A stretch of DNA of 64,000 nucleotides. It comes from Brevibacterium jeotgali (GTDB lineage Bacteria; Actinomycetota; Actinomycetes; Actinomycetales; Brevibacteriaceae). The notes beneath the pieces are model-generated. The model did no database searches. It was not told where the DNA came from and saw only the letters and a list, made by a program, of their open reading frames with translations. Position 1 is the first letter of the stretch; each line of letters begins with the position of its first letter. The position numbers were made by a program, and so were the translations under genes. This document shows positions 30,382-39,382 of this stretch, one piece after another. Location: NCBI RefSeq assembly GCF_900169175.1, contig NZ_FXZM01000003.1, positions 124,001 to 188,000 on the forward strand. The letters run 5' to 3'.

Positions 30382-31926
30382 GTGGGCAGGACACTCGCGG
30401 AGAAGGTGTGGGCCGATCATGTCGTCCGCCAGGGCGAGGGCGGCGCGCCGGACCTCATCTACATCGACCTGCACCTCGTGCACGAGGTCACGAGTCCCCA
30501 GGCGTTCGAGGGCCTGCGGCTCGCGGGCCGTCCTGTCCGCCGGCCGGATCTCACCGTGGCGACGGAGGACCACAACACTCCGACGCAGGACATCGACAAG
30601 CCGATCGCCGACCCGACGTCACGCACGCAGATCGAGACGCTGCGGACGAATGCAGAGGAGTTCGGCATCCGTCTGCACTCCTTGGGCGATGCGGAGCAGG
30701 GCATCGTCCACGTCGTCGGCCCCCAGCTGGGTCTCACGCAGCCGGGGACCACGGTCGTCTGCGGCGATTCGCACACTTCGACGCACGGTGCCTTCGGCGC
30801 CCTGGCCTTCGGCATCGGCACGAGCGAGGTCGAGCACGTGCTCGCCACCCAGACGCTGAGCATCAAGCCGTTCAAGACGATGGCGATCACCGTCGAAGGA
30901 ACGCTGCCGGAGGGCTCTGCCGCGAAGGACATCATCCTCGCCGTCATCGCGAAGATCGGCACCGGCGGGGGACAGGGCTACGTGCTCGAGTATCGCGGTG
31001 AGGCGATCCGCAGCCTCTCGATGGAAGCGCGGATGACCATCTGCAACATGTCCATCGAGGCGGGCGCCCGCGCCGGCATGATCGCTCCGGACCAGACCAC
31101 GTTCGACTACCTCGAAGGACGCGATCACGCTCCGAGGGGAGAGGACTGGGACGCCGCGGTCGAGTACTGGAAGTCCCTGCGCACCGATGACGACGCCGCA
31201 TTCGACGCCGAGGTCGTCCTCGAGGCCTCCGACCTCGAACCGTTCGTCACCTGGGGCACGAACCCCGGTCAGGGTCTGCCCCTGTCTGCCGACGTCCCGG
31301 ACCCGGCGGACTTCGTCGACGAGACCGATCGTGAGGCGGCGGAGAACGCGCTGGCCTACATGGGGCTCACGCCGGGCACGCCGCTGCGCGACATCGGCAT
31401 CGACACGGTCTTCCTGGGATCCTGCACGAACTCCCGCATCGAGGACCTGCGTGCTGCGGCGGACGTGCTGCGCGGACGCCGGGCAAAGGACGGCATCCGC
31501 TTCATGGTGGTGCCCGGTTCCGCCCGCGTGCGCCTCCAGGCTGAGGAGGAGGGCCTCGACCAGGTCTTCAAGGCAGCGGGCGGAGACTGGCGCTTCGCGG
31601 GCTGCTCGATGTGCCTCGGCATGAACCCCGATCAGCTGGCCGACGGCGAACGCTGCGCGTCGACGTCCAACCGCAACTTCGAGGGCCGTCAGGGCAAGGG
31701 GGGTCGCACGCACCTCGTGAGCCCGCTCGTCGCCGCGGCGACGGCGGTGCGCGGCACTCTGGCCGCGCCGGCAGACCTGCCCCCTGCCGATCCCGAGGCC
31801 GTGGCCGCGTCGCGTGAGGCGGAGGCCGCCGCCGCCGCAGAGGCGAAGGCGCGCCCCGCACAGATTCCGCTCAGCGTCACCCCGGGCGCCGCCCGTCCCA
31901 CGGCATCCGCAGGCAAGGAGGCATGA
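30382..31926 (+). CDS. leuC: 3-isopropylmalate dehydratase, large subunit
   Basis: LeuC with LeuD isomerises 2- to 3-isopropylmalate through a [4Fe-4S] cluster. The 514-residue protein has the aconitase-family marks [33 protein letters not shown] (first cluster Cys) and [13 protein letters not shown] (other two Cys). The GTG start at 30382 follows GAGGAGG and fits the family start [14 protein letters not shown]. The open frame extends 609 bp further upstream, but that part is not LeuC-like. The last 40 residues are an Ala/Pro-rich tail beyond the usual end. leuD follows after two bases. Confidence 0.96.
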   Translation: MGRTLAEKVWADHVVRQGEGGAPDLIYIDLHLVHEVTSPQAFEGLRLAGRPVRRPDLTVATEDHNTPTQDIDKPIADPTSRTQIETLRTNAEEFGIRLHSLGDAEQGIVHVVGPQLGLTQPGTTVVCGDSHTSTHGAFGALAFGIGTSEVEHVLATQTLSIKPFKTMAITVEGTLPEGSAAKDIILAVIAKIGTGGGQGYVLEYRGEAIRSLSMEARMTICNMSIEAGARAGMIAPDQTTFDYLEGRDHAPRGEDWDAAVEYWKSLRTDDDAAFDAEVVLEASDLEPFVTWGTNPGQGLPLSADVPDPADFVDETDREAAENALAYMGLTPGTPLRDIGIDTVFLGSCTNSRIEDLRAAADVLRGRRAKDGIRFMVVPGSARVRLQAEEEGLDQVFKAAGGDWRFAGCSMCLGMNPDQLADGERCASTSNRNFEGRQGKGGRTHLVSPLVAAATAVRGTLAAPADLPPADPEAVAASREAEAAAAAEAKARPAQIPLSVTPGAARPTASAGKEA

Positions 31927-31928
31927 CC

Positions 31929-32525
31929 ATGGAGAAGCTGTCAGTCCACACCGGCGTCGGTGTGCCGCTGCGCCGGTCCAACATCGACACGGACCAGATC
32001 ATCCCGGCGGTCTACCTCAAGCGGGTGACCCGCACGGGCTTCGAGGACGCACTCTTCGCCCGCTGGAGGAACGAGCCCGAGTTCGTCCTCAACCACGAGG
32101 CGTACGCGAACGGCTCCGTCCTGGTGGCCGGTCCTGACTTCGGCACCGGATCCTCCCGCGAGCACGCAGTCTGGGCCCTGCACGACTACGGCTTCCGCGC
32201 AGTCCTCTCGAGTCGCTTCGGCGACATCTTCCGCGGCAACGCGGGCAAGGGTGGACTGCTGGCGGCGCAGGTCGAGCAGTCGGACATCGAGCTCATCTGG
32301 AAGGTGATCGAGAACCATCCGGGAACCGAGGTCACGGTCGACCTCGTCGCACGCACCGTGTCGGCGGACACCCTCACGGTGCCCTTCCATATCGACGACT
32401 ACACCCGCTGGCGTCTGCTCGAGGGGCTGGACGACATCGGCCTCACCCTGCAGCACGCGGATGTGATCGAGGAGTTCGAGGGGGCGCGTCCCGAGCACAA
32501 GCCGAAGACGCTTCCCGTCCTCTGA
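31929..32525 (+). CDS. leuD: 3-isopropylmalate dehydratase, small subunit
   Basis: The 198-residue swivelling domain of the isomerase carries [24 protein letters not shown] and [17 protein letters not shown] chose the second of two close ATGs: AAGGAGG ends seven bases before 31929 but only one base before 31923, and the family begins MEKLxxHTG. It works as a dimer with LeuC in leucine synthesis and is co-transcribed with it. Confidence 0.95.
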   Translation: MEKLSVHTGVGVPLRRSNIDTDQIIPAVYLKRVTRTGFEDALFARWRNEPEFVLNHEAYANGSVLVAGPDFGTGSSREHAVWALHDYGFRAVLSSRFGDIFRGNAGKGGLLAAQVEQSDIELIWKVIENHPGTEVTVDLVARTVSADTLTVPFHIDDYTRWRLLEGLDDIGLTLQHADVIEEFEGARPEHKPKTLPVL

Positions 32526-32572
32526 CCGCGGGACGCTGCGCGTCCCCGATCCTCTGACGCGGATCCGGTACC

Positions 32573-32607
32573 ATGCACACGGTCGCCCTCAGGGCGGCCG
32601 TGTGCAT
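32573..32607 (+). other. Stable hairpin between leuD and murA
   Basis: ATGCACACGG (32573-32582) pairs with CCGTGTGCAT (32598-32607), and inside it CGCCCT pairs with AGGGCG. GGTACC/GGTATCC-like sequences extend the stem outward. It may end leuCD transcription or, if the TACCAT at 32569 is a -10 for murA, lie in the murA leader. No U-tract is present. Confidence 0.55.
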
Positions 32608-32652
32608 ACGGTATCCGTCCGTACGCCCGTTCCTGACTGCAGAGGAGCCTGA

Positions 32653-33981
32653 ATGCTCAACGTCCACGGCGGGGTGCCGCTGAACGGGACCGTGCAGGTG
32701 CGTGGTGCGAAGAACCTCGTCCCGAAGGCCATGGTCGCGTCGCTGCTCGGGGACTCTCCCTCGACCCTGCGCGGTGTTCCGGCGATCAGCGACGTCGAGA
32801 TCGTCACGGGCCTGCTCGGGCTTCACGGAGTGCGGGTGACGCAGGGACCGGACCAGGGCGAGCCCGACGGCGAGCTCGTGCTCGATCCTGCTGATGTCGA
32901 ACAGGGATCGATCGTCGACATCGATGCGCACGCCGGCTCCTCGCGCATCCCCATCCTCTTCTGCGGCCCCCTGCTGCACCGGTTGGGCGAGGCCTTCATC
33001 CCCGACCTCGGGGGATGCCGGATCGGCGACCGGCCGATCGACTTCCACCTCGAGGTGCTGCGCAAGTTCGGTGCGATCGTGGACAAGACGCCCGGCGGGA
33101 TCCGGCTCTCCGCGCCTCAGCGGCTGCGCGGCACCAAGGTGAAGCTGCCGTACCCCTCGGTGGGTGCGACGGAGCAGGTGCTGCTCACCGCAGTGCGTGC
33201 AGAAGGCGTGACGGAGCTGCGGAACGCGGCGATCGAACCGGAGATCATCGATCTCGTCATGGTCCTGCAGAAGATGGGCGCATCGATCACCGTGGACCCG
33301 GCCCGGGTCCTGCGGATCGAGGGCGTCGAGCGTCTCCAGGGATTCGTGCACAGGAGCCTGCCGGACCGGAACGAGGCGGCGTCGTGGGCCTCGGCGGCCC
33401 TTGCGACGGGTGGCGACATCACGGTCGCGGGAGCCCGCCAGCAGGACATGATCACCTTCCTCAACGTCTTCCGACAGATCGGTGGGGAGTTCGACGTGCT
33501 GGAGGACGGAATCCGCTTCCGGCATCCGGGAGGCGAACTCCAGTCGATCGTGCTCGAGACGGATGTCCACCCGGGCTTCATGACCGACTGGCAGCAGCCA
33601 CTGGTCGTGGCCCTCACGCGCGCTTCGGGCATGTCGATCATCCACGAGACGGTGTACGAGAACAGGTTCGGGTTCACCGACGCACTGCGCACGATGGGCG
33701 CGAAGATCCAGGTGTATCGCGAGTGCCTCGGCGGCACGCCGTGCAGATTCGGACGCCGCAACTTCCTGCACTCCGCGATCGTGTCGGGCCCGTCGCCGCT
33801 CATCGCGGCAGACTTCACCGTTCCGGACCTGCGCGGCGGCTTCTCCCACATCGTCGCCGCGCTCGCGGCGGAGGGCACCTCGCACGTGTCGGGGATCGAC
33901 GTCATCAATCGCGGCTATGAGCGCTTCCTCGACAAGCTCGATGGGCTGGGTGCCCGAACAGAGCTGGTGGCGTCGACGTGA
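32653..33981 (+). CDS. murA: UDP-N-acetylglucosamine 1-carboxyvinyltransferase
   Basis: MurA transfers enolpyruvate from PEP to UDP-GlcNAc, the first committed step of peptidoglycan synthesis. The 442-residue protein starts NVHGGVPLNGTVQVRGAKN (catalytic Lys and Asn). Its fosfomycin-target cysteine is C122 in GGCRIGDRPIDFH, so it should be fosfomycin-sensitive at the target level. DVHPGFMTDWQQPLV, ENRFGFTDALRTMGA and RGGFSHIVAALAAEG complete the signature. GAGGAGCC precedes the ATG. Its stop overlaps the plsC start (GTGA). It opens a run of cell-envelope genes. Confidence 0.95.
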   Translation: MLNVHGGVPLNGTVQVRGAKNLVPKAMVASLLGDSPSTLRGVPAISDVEIVTGLLGLHGVRVTQGPDQGEPDGELVLDPADVEQGSIVDIDAHAGSSRIPILFCGPLLHRLGEAFIPDLGGCRIGDRPIDFHLEVLRKFGAIVDKTPGGIRLSAPQRLRGTKVKLPYPSVGATEQVLLTAVRAEGVTELRNAAIEPEIIDLVMVLQKMGASITVDPARVLRIEGVERLQGFVHRSLPDRNEAASWASAALATGGDITVAGARQQDMITFLNVFRQIGGEFDVLEDGIRFRHPGGELQSIVLETDVHPGFMTDWQQPLVVALTRASGMSIIHETVYENRFGFTDALRTMGAKIQVYRECLGGTPCRFGRRNFLHSAIVSGPSPLIAADFTVPDLRGGFSHIVAALAAEGTSHVSGIDVINRGYERFLDKLDGLGARTELVAST

Positions 33982-34820
33982 CGGACGAGGCGCCGGAGGG
34001 TTCGGTCCCCTCGTCCGAGGTCCGCTACCCGGAATTCGACGCGGCATCGCTCAAGCGGAACCTGTTCTGGGCGCGACCGACCGCGGAATCGATCCGCTTC
34101 ACGCTGCGATTCGTCACGCGACTGTCCGTGACCGGCGGGGACAAGATCGGCCACGGACCGGTCATCCTCGCCCCGTTCCACGCGAGCGCCCTCGATCCGC
34201 TGGTCGTCGCGATGGCGGTCTGGCGGGAGGGGGTCCTGCCGCACTTCCTCGCCAAGTCCAGTCTCTTCGGAGGGTTCATGGGGCGGGCGCTCGTGAGGAT
34301 GGGGCAGATCCCGGTTTTGCGCGCGTCGACGAAGGCAGGGGATTCCCTGGTCCACGCGAAGCGCGCGCTCGCGGCGGGTCAGACCGTCGTCATCTACCCG
34401 CAGGGCACGCTCACGAAGGACCCGCAGCTCTGGCCGCAGCAGGCGAAGACCGGTGTCTCCAGGCTCGCGATCGAGACCGGCGCGCCGGTGATCCCCATCG
34501 CCCACTGGGGGCTGGAGCGCGTCATGCCGGTGGGCGCGAAGAAGCTCACGCCGCGTCCATTCACCGCTGTGCGCGTGCACTTCGGCGATCCGCTCCTGCC
34601 GCCCGTCGGCGGCCCGGGGCACACGTCGTCCGCACTGGCCCGCGGATTCGCGGACCGGGTGACGGCGGGGATCGCGGAGGACGTCGCCGCGCTGCGCGGG
34701 GTCGCTCTGCCGCAGCGCTTCCAGGACACGATCGATTCCTGGGATGCGGACCACAGGGCGGATACAGGGGAGCACACCGGCACGGATCCCGGCTCAGCGG
34801 GCGATGAGGAGGCGCGATGA
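33978..34820 (+). CDS. plsC: 1-acylglycerol-3-phosphate acyltransferase
   Basis: The 280-residue membrane-associated enzyme adds the second acyl chain to lysophosphatidate. It has the acyltransferase box F-HASALD (HX4D), the second motif FGGFMGRALVRMG, and YPQGTLTKDP (the EGTR/PEGTR-like block, here PQGT). PVIPIAHWGLE is the fourth block. The start GTG overlaps the murA stop, and the stop overlaps the gpsA start, so three genes are coupled. Together with gpsA it supplies phosphatidate for membrane lipids. Confidence 0.9.
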   Translation: MTDEAPEGSVPSSEVRYPEFDAASLKRNLFWARPTAESIRFTLRFVTRLSVTGGDKIGHGPVILAPFHASALDPLVVAMAVWREGVLPHFLAKSSLFGGFMGRALVRMGQIPVLRASTKAGDSLVHAKRALAAGQTVVIYPQGTLTKDPQLWPQQAKTGVSRLAIETGAPVIPIAHWGLERVMPVGAKKLTPRPFTAVRVHFGDPLLPPVGGPGHTSSALARGFADRVTAGIAEDVAALRGVALPQRFQDTIDSWDADHRADTGEHTGTDPGSAGDEEAR

Positions 34821-35821
34821 GGACTGCAGTGCTGGGAGCAGGCTCCTGGGGCACGACGTTCGCGAAGGTGATCGGCGACGCGGGCAATCCGGTCACGGTG
34901 TGGGCCCGACGCGAAGAGGTCGCACGCGAGATCACGGAGAAGGGGACGAACAGCGCCTATCTCGGTGACATCCCGCTGGGACACGGCGTCTCCGCGCAGA
35001 CCGATGCCGCCGCAGCAGTCGCGGATTCCGACGTCGTCGTGCTCGCTGTGCCGGCGCAGTCGCTCCGGGACAACCTCGTGGCCGTGGCGGAGTCGCTTCC
35101 GCCGGATGCCGTCATCGTGAGTCTCATGAAGGGCATCGAGCGGGCGACGGGCAAGCGGATGAGCGAGGTGATCGCGGAGTCGACCGGCCATGATCCGTCC
35201 CGCATCGCGGTGGTGTCCGGTCCGAACCTCGCGAAGGAGATCGCCCAGGAGCAGCCCACTGCGACGGTCGTCGCCGCTCCGGACGTCCGGACTGCGGAGA
35301 TCGTCGCGGAGCTCACCGCGAACTCCTACTTCCGTCCGTACACGAACACGGACGTGGTGGGCGTCGAGCTGGGCGGTGCGGTCAAGAACGTCATCGCACT
35401 GGCCGTGGGCATGTGCGATGGACAAGGACTGGGCGACAACTCGAAGGCCTCGATCATCACCCGCGGACTCGCGGAGACGACGCGCCTGGCACTGGCGATG
35501 GGCGCCGAGGCCCACACCCTGTCCGGCCTGGCAGGGCTGGGCGACCTGGTCGCGACCTGCGCCTCGCCGCTGTCGCGCAATCGCAGCTTCGGCGGTCTGC
35601 TGGGCACCGGTCTCAGTGTCGGCGAAGCGGCAGCGGAGACGAAGCAGGTCGCAGAGGGAGTGAAGTCTGCCAGCGCGGTCCTGGCGCTCGGGGAGGCGAA
35701 CGGTGTCGAACTGCCGATCACCCAGGCCGTCAGTGCGGTCATCGACGGGCGTCTGCGGGTTGACGAACTGGGACCTCTCCTGTTGGCTCGAAAGCGCAAG
35801 CATGAAGGTCCGGGCCGCTGA
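34817..35821 (+). CDS. gpsA: Glycerol-3-phosphate dehydrogenase [NAD(P)+]
   Basis: GpsA reduces dihydroxyacetone phosphate to glycerol-3-phosphate for phospholipid synthesis. The 334-residue protein has the Rossmann motif [14 protein letters not shown] and [20 protein letters not shown] and the catalytic lysine in [16 protein letters not shown] are also present, with the [23 protein letters not shown] signature. Its ATG overlaps the plsC stop. The next gene starts 35 bp later. Confidence 0.95.
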   Translation: MRTAVLGAGSWGTTFAKVIGDAGNPVTVWARREEVAREITEKGTNSAYLGDIPLGHGVSAQTDAAAAVADSDVVVLAVPAQSLRDNLVAVAESLPPDAVIVSLMKGIERATGKRMSEVIAESTGHDPSRIAVVSGPNLAKEIAQEQPTATVVAAPDVRTAEIVAELTANSYFRPYTNTDVVGVELGGAVKNVIALAVGMCDGQGLGDNSKASIITRGLAETTRLALAMGAEAHTLSGLAGLGDLVATCASPLSRNRSFGGLLGTGLSVGEAAAETKQVAEGVKSASAVLALGEANGVELPITQAVSAVIDGRLRVDELGPLLLARKRKHEGPGR

Positions 35822-35855
35822 GCGGTCCGGCGCGACGCACTCGAGAGGACCATTT

Positions 35856-36383
35856 GTGAACTCCCCATTCCACAAGCTCAACGATCTTCCCCGCTTCGAC
35901 GTGACCAGCACGGATATCGCGGAGGGGCAGGGCCTCGCTGCACCGCAGACCTCTGGGAAGATGGGTGTCCCCGGGGGCGAGGACGTCTCGCCCCAGCTGT
36001 CGTGGTCCGGGTTCCCCGAGGGCACGAAGGCCTTCGCCGTCACGTGCTTCGATCCGGACGCCCCCACCGGGTCGGGCTTCTGGCACTGGACCGTGACGAA
36101 CCTCCCCGCCGATGTGACCGACCTTCCCGCCGGTGCCGGCACTCCCGACAGCGGCCTGCTGCCGGAGGGCGCGGTCACCGTCCGCAACGACGCCGGCGCG
36201 CATGAGTTCGTGGGGGCGGCACCGCCCGCCGGCCACGGCCCGCACAGGTACTTCTTCATCGTCCACGCGCTCGATGCCCCACTGGAGGTCGACGCGGACG
36301 CGACGCCGGCATTCGTCGGCTTCAACCTGTTCTTCCACTCGATCGGCCGTGCGTGGATCGAGACCACCTACGAAGCGAAATGA
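35856..36383 (+). CDS. YbhB/YbcL-type PEBP family protein
   Basis: The 175-residue protein belongs to the phosphatidylethanolamine-binding (Raf kinase inhibitor-like) fold. The ligand-pocket motif is [19 protein letters not shown] and the second is [13 protein letters not shown]. The GTG start at 35856 follows GAGAGGA by about eight bases; the upstream frame overlaps gpsA. It has no signal peptide, so it acts in the cytoplasm. Bacterial members have no settled function. It stands between gpsA and ddl in the envelope cluster, probably on the same transcript. Confidence 0.88.
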   Translation: MNSPFHKLNDLPRFDVTSTDIAEGQGLAAPQTSGKMGVPGGEDVSPQLSWSGFPEGTKAFAVTCFDPDAPTGSGFWHWTVTNLPADVTDLPAGAGTPDSGLLPEGAVTVRNDAGAHEFVGAAPPAGHGPHRYFFIVHALDAPLEVDADATPAFVGFNLFFHSIGRAWIETTYEAK

Positions 36384-36392
36384 CACCATCGC

Positions 36393-37514
36393 ATGAACCC
36401 TGCTGATCCCCGCCCCGTCGTCGCCGTCCTGTTCGGCGGACGCTCGTCCGAGCACGCCGTCAGCTGTGTCACCGCGGCCGGCATCCTCAACGCTCTGGAC
36501 GACGAGCGCTACCGGGTGCTGCCGATCGGGATGACCCGGGACGGCGTCTGCCGGATCGTCGCGGAGGCCGCCGGCTTCCGCTTCGATCCGGAGGCGATGC
36601 CGGAGGTCGTCGACGACGGGACGGAGATCGTCTTCCCCCTCGATGTGCGGCGCAGCCCGCTGCGCGTCAGGGGTGCGGACGGCAGGACGGAGGACCTCGG
36701 CGTCGTCGACGTCTTCTTCCCCGTCCTCCACGGTCCGTTCGGTGAGGACGGCACCGTGCAGGGCGTCTTCGAGCTCATGGACGTCCCGTATGTGGGCAGC
36801 GGGGTCCTGAGCTCTGCTATCGGCATGGACAAGCGATTCATGAAGGCTGTGCTCCGCGACGCGGGAATCCCCACGAGCCCCTGGGAGTCCGTCACGGTGC
36901 GCCAGCTGCGGACGGATCGGGCTGCGGTCGTGGAACGGGTGCGTGCGCTGGGCGGCACGCTGTTCGTGAAGCCGGCCAACGCCGGGTCGTCGATGGGCGT
37001 GACGAAGGTGTCGGACTCGTCTGATGAGGCGGCGCTGGACGCCGCGCTCGCGGAGGCGCTCAGCCACGATTCCGCGGCGATCGTCGAACCGATGCTCGTC
37101 GGACGCGAGATCGAATGCGGCGTGATCGGCACGCGCTTCCACGAGGGCCCGCGCGCCTCCGTACCCGGAGAGATCGAGGTGACGGGCGCGGACTTCTACG
37201 ACTTCGACACGAAGTACATGAACGCGGAGGCCGTGCGGATCAGCTGTCCGGCGGAGATCGACGCGACGGCTTCGGCATCGGTGCAGGACCTCGCGCGCCG
37301 GACGTTCGATGCATTCGACTGCTCCGGTCTCGCACGTGTCGACACCTTCGTCACGGAGTCCGGTGCCGTCTTCGTCAATGAGATCAACACGCTGCCCGGC
37401 TTCACTCCCACGTCGATGTTCCCGGTCCTCTGGGAGCACAGCGGCCTGCGCTACGACGAGCTCGTCGAGACCCTCGTCGACATCGCGCTGCGCGACCATC
37501 GCGCGGCCGGCTGA
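36393..37514 (+). CDS. ddl: D-alanine-D-alanine ligase
   Basis: This ATP-grasp enzyme makes D-Ala-D-Ala for peptidoglycan. The 373-residue protein has VLFGGRSSEHAVSCVTA at the N-terminus, PVLHGPFGEDGTVQG (substrate site), MDKRFMKAVLRDAGIP, FVKPANAGSSMGVTKV (ATP lid) and VNEINTLPGFTPTSMFP (Mg site). The VGSGVLSSA-like loop fits D-Ala rather than D-lactate specificity; EGDGTVQG-type Tyr/Phe discrimination cannot be settled by eye. It starts nine bases after the PEBP gene. It completes a murA-ddl precursor pair within 5 kb. Confidence 0.94.
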   Translation: MNPADPRPVVAVLFGGRSSEHAVSCVTAAGILNALDDERYRVLPIGMTRDGVCRIVAEAAGFRFDPEAMPEVVDDGTEIVFPLDVRRSPLRVRGADGRTEDLGVVDVFFPVLHGPFGEDGTVQGVFELMDVPYVGSGVLSSAIGMDKRFMKAVLRDAGIPTSPWESVTVRQLRTDRAAVVERVRALGGTLFVKPANAGSSMGVTKVSDSSDEAALDAALAEALSHDSAAIVEPMLVGREIECGVIGTRFHEGPRASVPGEIEVTGADFYDFDTKYMNAEAVRISCPAEIDATASASVQDLARRTFDAFDCSGLARVDTFVTESGAVFVNEINTLPGFTPTSMFPVLWEHSGLRYDELVETLVDIALRDHRAAG

Positions 37515-37545
37515 CGCCTGCTCAGGCGGATTCCCGACCGGTTTC

Positions 37546-38076
37546 TCAGGTCCCCGCGGGGACCTCGCCGTCCACCTGCTCCGCATCCTCGACGGACACG
37601 CAGGCCGCGGTCTGCTCGATCCCACTCACTGCGGAGGACACCGACGCGAGTGCTGTGGCTCCGGAGACCTCCGAGGGGGTGACCAGCACCTCGACCGCGG
37701 GGGTGCGGCCGTAGGTGACGAACTGCCACGTGTCCTCCTCCGCGCGGACCTGCACCCAGTCGATGCCGTCGACGGAGACGCAGGGGTCCGTCGTGGGTGC
37801 GGGCGGGGCGACCCCGCAGCGCACGATCACGTTCGCGGGCTCCCCCCATGCGGTCGTGCCCTGGGAGGACGTGGTCCGCTGCGACAGCTCGTTGAGCTCG
37901 TCAGGCATGAGGAGCATCGGCAGGGCGCAGTCGGGGTTCGCCGCGTCCTCCGCCGGGTCGACGACGAGCATGCTCGTGCAGCCCGACAGGGACACGAGGG
38001 CCGTCGTCGCCGCGACCCCGGCGGCTGTCCTGAAGAGTGTGCGGCGGGACGGCGAGCGGAGGGGACGGAAACGCAT
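37546..38076 (-). CDS. DUF3515 lipoprotein
   Basis: The 176-residue protein has a signal peptide with an N-terminal SRRTLFRT motif (Tat-like twin arginine). A hydrophobic stretch and the lipobox LSGC follow, with lipidation at Cys33. The rest has PMLLMPDELNELSQR and pairs of cysteines, and matches the DUF3515 family found next to ddl/thiL in actinobacteria. It is anchored on the outer face of the membrane; the function is unknown. On the minus strand TATCCT seven bases before the ATG suggests a leaderless message. Confidence 0.8.
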   Translation of the reverse strand: MRFRPLRSPSRRTLFRTAAGVAATTALVSLSGCTSMLVVDPAEDAANPDCALPMLLMPDELNELSQRTTSSQGTTAWGEPANVIVRCGVAPPAPTTDPCVSVDGIDWVQVRAEEDTWQFVTYGRTPAVEVLVTPSEVSGATALASVSSAVSGIEQTAACVSVEDAEQVDGEVPAGT

Positions 38077-38083
38077 GGTGCTC

Positions 38084-38089
38084 AGGATA
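38084..38089 (-). promoter_or_regulatory. Probable leaderless promoter of the DUF3515 gene (TATCCT)
   Basis: On the minus strand TATCCT ends seven bases before the ATG at 38076. The other side of the divergent gap holds CATACT (38204-38209), six bases before the thiL ATG. Confidence 0.5.
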
Positions 38090-38203
38090 CTGGTCGCGAG
38101 AGAGCCCCGTTCCGTCGTGTCGCGGCACGGGACGGACGATCCCGCGTACGCACCGCGCGGATACACGCGTGCCAGTGGTCGATCCCGTGTCCGCGGCTGC
38201 AGG

Positions 38204-38209
38204 CATACT
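38204..38209 (+). promoter_or_regulatory. Possible leaderless promoter of thiL (CATACT)
   Basis: CATACT ends six bases before the thiL ATG at 38216. The following GGGGGA could instead serve as a Shine-Dalgarno. No TPP riboswitch motif is visible in the 139-bp gap. Confidence 0.35.
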
Positions 38210-38215
38210 GGGGGA

Positions 38216-39382
38216 ATGAGCACAGAGCCCACCTTCGCGGACCTCGGTGAGGACCGCATCGTCTCCCGGATCCTCGCGCGCATCCCCACCTCGGATCGGG
38301 TCCTCATCGGACCGGGTGACGACGCCGCGGTGTCGGAGGCGCCGGGGCGGCTCGTGAGCACCGCGGACATGCTCGTGGAGGGGGAGGACTTCCTGCACGG
38401 CTGGCTGGACCCGCGCAGGCTCGGGGTCAAGGCCGCGGCGCAGAATCTTGCGGACGTGTGCGCGATGGGTGCTCGGCCCAGCGGTCTGCTGCTGTCGCTG
38501 GCCGCTCCGGGGTGCACCGCCGCCGGATTCGTGGACGGACTGGTGGACGGGCTCGTCGAAGAAGCCGCACGGGCAGGTGCGTCGGTGCTGGGGGGCGATC
38601 TCTCCGAGGCTCCCCAGATCGTTCTCGCCGTGACCGCTCTGGGGAGCCTCCCCGCGGACGCGCAGCCCTTCACCCGCTCTGCGGCTCAAGACGGCTTCGA
38701 CGTCCTGCTGGGCGGACAGACGGGCTGGGCCGCAGCAGGTCTCGACCTCCTCCTCGCATCCGGAGGAGCCCTCCCCGACAACGTCCCTGCACTCCATGCC
38801 CGTGCCATCGAAGCGCAGCGGGCACCCCGCCCGGACTACGACTCCGTGGATCAGCTCCGCGCCAGCCTGGACAGGCTCGGAGCGGCCGACGGGCGCGCCG
38901 TCGCCGGTCAGGGATCTGAGGGGACCCGCGCAGCCCTCATCGACCTCTCCGACGGACTGGCATCGGACGCAGGCAGGATGGCCCGGGCCTCGGGCGTGGT
39001 GATCGACCTCGACCCGACGGCACTCGATGCACTCGCCCAGGACCTCATCCCGATCGCAGCCCACGTCCTCGACCTGCGGGACCGCGCGTCGCACGTGGAG
39101 CACGACGATGCGGCAGCGATCGACGGGGACCGGTCCCTGGCGCTGGCACGTCAGTGGGTGCTGACGGGAGGAGAGGACCACGGCTTCCTCGCGGCGGTCC
39201 CCGCAGGTGCGGATCCGCTAGGGTGGACGACGATCGGACGAGTGCGATCGGTCGCCGGAACCGGCGACGATCCGGTCGGCTCACCGGGAGTGTGCGTGGA
39301 CGGAGCCTCGCCGGCGGATTCGGGGTTCGTCCGTGCGGACCCGGACGGCGGCTTCCGACATTTCAGCGGTGTGGGGGAATGA
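38216..39382 (+). CDS. thiL: Thiamine-monophosphate kinase
   Basis: ThiL phosphorylates thiamine monophosphate to the active diphosphate. The 388-residue protein has FADLGEDRIVSRI, GPGDDAAV (Mg/ATP-binding Asp pair), STADMLVEGEDF, KAAAQNLADVCAMGARP, GGDLSEAPQIVLAVTALG and the C-terminal LTGGEDHGFLAAVP. An insert of about 35 residues (around 215-250) makes it longer than the usual 325. The start at 38216 fits the family; the longer frame from 37715 overlaps the DUF3515 gene. The next gene begins immediately after its stop. Confidence 0.92.
   Translation: MSTEPTFADLGEDRIVSRILARIPTSDRVLIGPGDDAAVSEAPGRLVSTADMLVEGEDFLHGWLDPRRLGVKAAAQNLADVCAMGARPSGLLLSLAAPGCTAAGFVDGLVDGLVEEAARAGASVLGGDLSEAPQIVLAVTALGSLPADAQPFTRSAAQDGFDVLLGGQTGWAAAGLDLLLASGGALPDNVPALHARAIEAQRAPRPDYDSVDQLRASLDRLGAADGRAVAGQGSEGTRAALIDLSDGLASDAGRMARASGVVIDLDPTALDALAQDLIPIAAHVLDLRDRASHVEHDDAAAIDGDRSLALARQWVLTGGEDHGFLAAVPAGADPLGWTTIGRVRSVAGTGDDPVGSPGVCVDGASPADSGFVRADPDGGFRHFSGVGE

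Noticed and set aside
38077..38215. TPP riboswitch upstream of thiL
   Set aside because: No CUGAGA or ACCUGA-type core is visible and the promoter lies too close to the start.
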